From NCBI GenBank assembly GCA_045600905.1, contig JAZRYT010000054.1:1-64000 (forward strand): DNA of 64,000 nucleotides, read 5' to 3'. This DNA comes from F23-D06 sp045600905. Lineage in GTDB: Bacteria > Bacteroidota > Bacteroidia > Bacteroidales > WCHB1-69. The notes under the pieces are model-generated. The model was not told the DNA's origin and ran no database searches. It was given only the letters and a program-made list of their open reading frames with translations. Numbering within the stretch: position 1 is the stretch's first letter; every line of letters begins with the position of its first letter. The position numbers were made by a program, and so were the translations under genes. Of the stretch, positions 63,334 to 64,000 are shown one piece after another.

Positions 63334-64000
63334 TTATTGGAAAGCATTTTCACTCAAGCCGTCCCCGCTGATGGCCAAACGATCCATATACGACGGGGCT
63401 TCGCGTCCGAGATACTTGTCAACGTAAATCTTAGCCAAGTACTGGCCGAGCATAAATCCGTGGCCACGCATACCGACCAGCAAGCCGTGCTCGGGATCCA
63501 CGATGTAACGTGGTTCAGTGTAATAGCCTGCCCACGTTGCCTGGAAACTCACGTTCTTCAACTGAGGAATCCAATCGATGAACATTTGAGCACAAACTTC
63601 CAAGAAGTCCTGCGTATTGTACTTCAATTCCTTGCCTGCCTCCTGATTTTCAAATCGCGGAGAGGCACAACCGATAATCTGGCCGGTTTCTGCGAACTGT
63701 TGTCCATATACGGCAGAGAATCCTTTGATTTTTCTACGGTCAATGAGCATATCCAAGGCATCACCGTTTTTACCCAACATCGGCAGACGATGCGTAATGA
63801 ATGCCTGATGTTTGATTGGATACAGGCCCAAATACATACCTAATTGTTCGGCAAACTTGTTGGCACCCGGTCCGAGGGCATTGGCGAAGTGTTCGCAATG
63901 GTATTCAACATATTCTTTATTATGATTCTGGACCAAAGCCATAAAACCCTTGGCTGTCTTTTGAACTTCTATGAGTTTGCAGTCTTCCAAAAGCACGCCG
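63334..64000 (-). CDS. FAD-dependent oxidoreductase, DAO family (N-terminus beyond window)
   Basis: The C-terminal 221 residues of a DAO-type flavoenzyme; the start is outside the window. Visible features are FANALGPGANKFAEQLGM and LYPIKHQAFITHRLP in the substrate domain, then ATWAGYYTEPRYIVDPEHG and the C-terminal FAD-binding segment RGHGFMLGQYLAKIYVDKYLG. This matches amino-acid or glycine oxidase-like and sarcosine oxidase-like enzymes; the substrate is unknown. Confidence 0.85.
   Translation of the reverse strand, partial: GVLLEDCKLIEVQKTAKGFMALVQNHNKEYVEYHCEHFANALGPGANKFAEQLGMYLGLYPIKHQAFITHRLPMLGKNGDALDMLIDRRKIKGFSAVYGQQFAETGQIIGCASPRFENQEAGKELKYNTQDFLEVCAQMFIDWIPQLKNVSFQATWAGYYTEPRYIVDPEHGLLVGMRGHGFMLGQYLAKIYVDKYLGREAPSYMDRLAISGDGLSENAFQ

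Overview
The window is a chromosomal segment from a member of the Bacteroidota, most likely the order Bacteroidales. This rests on protein families (type IX secretion cargo with C-terminal sorting domains, a PorP/SprF barrel, a PorE-like OmpA protein, DUF3467 directly after rpoC, DUF6515, a family-C10 peptidase with a sorting domain), on the near absence of Shine-Dalgarno sequences, and on many -7 boxes of the Bacteroidetes form TAnnTTTG. No rRNA, CRISPR array, insertion sequence or prophage was seen. One tRNA, tRNA-Gln(CTG), is present. Genes are cut at both edges.

Layout. 1-4.4 kb (minus): a coiled-coil protein with a PD-(D/E)XK-like domain (cut at the left edge), nhaA, an ABC-F ATPase, and a DUF3467 gene at the end of the transcription/translation operon. 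4.5-15.7 kb (minus): secE-nusG-rplK-rplA-rplJ-rplL-rpoB-rpoC, with a strong hairpin between rplL and rpoB and a good promoter before secE. 16-18.4 kb: trmB and an MsbA-like exporter. 18.5-29 kb: one giant gene for a 3481-residue secreted repeat protein with a type IX sorting domain. 29.4-33.5 kb (minus): proS-mazG-porE-like. 33.6-38.9 kb (plus): an aromatic- and serine-rich lipoprotein, an OmpP1/FadL-like barrel, a propeller-like secreted protein and a secreted family often labelled asparagine synthetase B. 38.9-43.6 kb (minus): udk, tRNA-Gln, a DUF6515 protein, a C10 peptidase and a four-helix-bundle protein. 43.7-50.2 kb (plus): a rarA reading frame that runs without a stop into a PorP/SprF barrel, its PD40/OmpA-like partner, a PAS protein, rlmB, a YfcE-type phosphoesterase and a short MiaA homologue. 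50.3-52.3 kb (minus): a two-gene restriction-modification system. 52.6-55.2 kb (plus): corA, a retropepsin-like protease, ruvC and a stand-alone methionine-synthase activation domain. 55.2-58.8 kb (minus): rluD and a large secreted protein with a possible CAP domain. 59-63.2 kb (plus): rpmH, surA, a MoxR ATPase and a histidine kinase. The right edge cuts an FAD-dependent oxidoreductase.

The common thread is cell-envelope export. Two secreted proteins with type IX sorting domains (the giant protein and the C10 peptidase) lie within 30 kb of a PorE-like anchor, a PorP/SprF barrel and a PD40/OmpA-like periplasmic protein. The most unusual object is the single uninterrupted frame joining a cytoplasmic AAA+ ATPase (RarA) to the PorP/SprF outer-membrane barrel. 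At the junction an out-of-frame ATG followed by five A residues would give a perfect PorP signal peptide if one more A were present or if the ribosome slipped by -1. The restriction-modification pair is the clearest accessory element. Start codons were chosen by homology, by promoter position or by gene spacing; where the choice matters it is stated.
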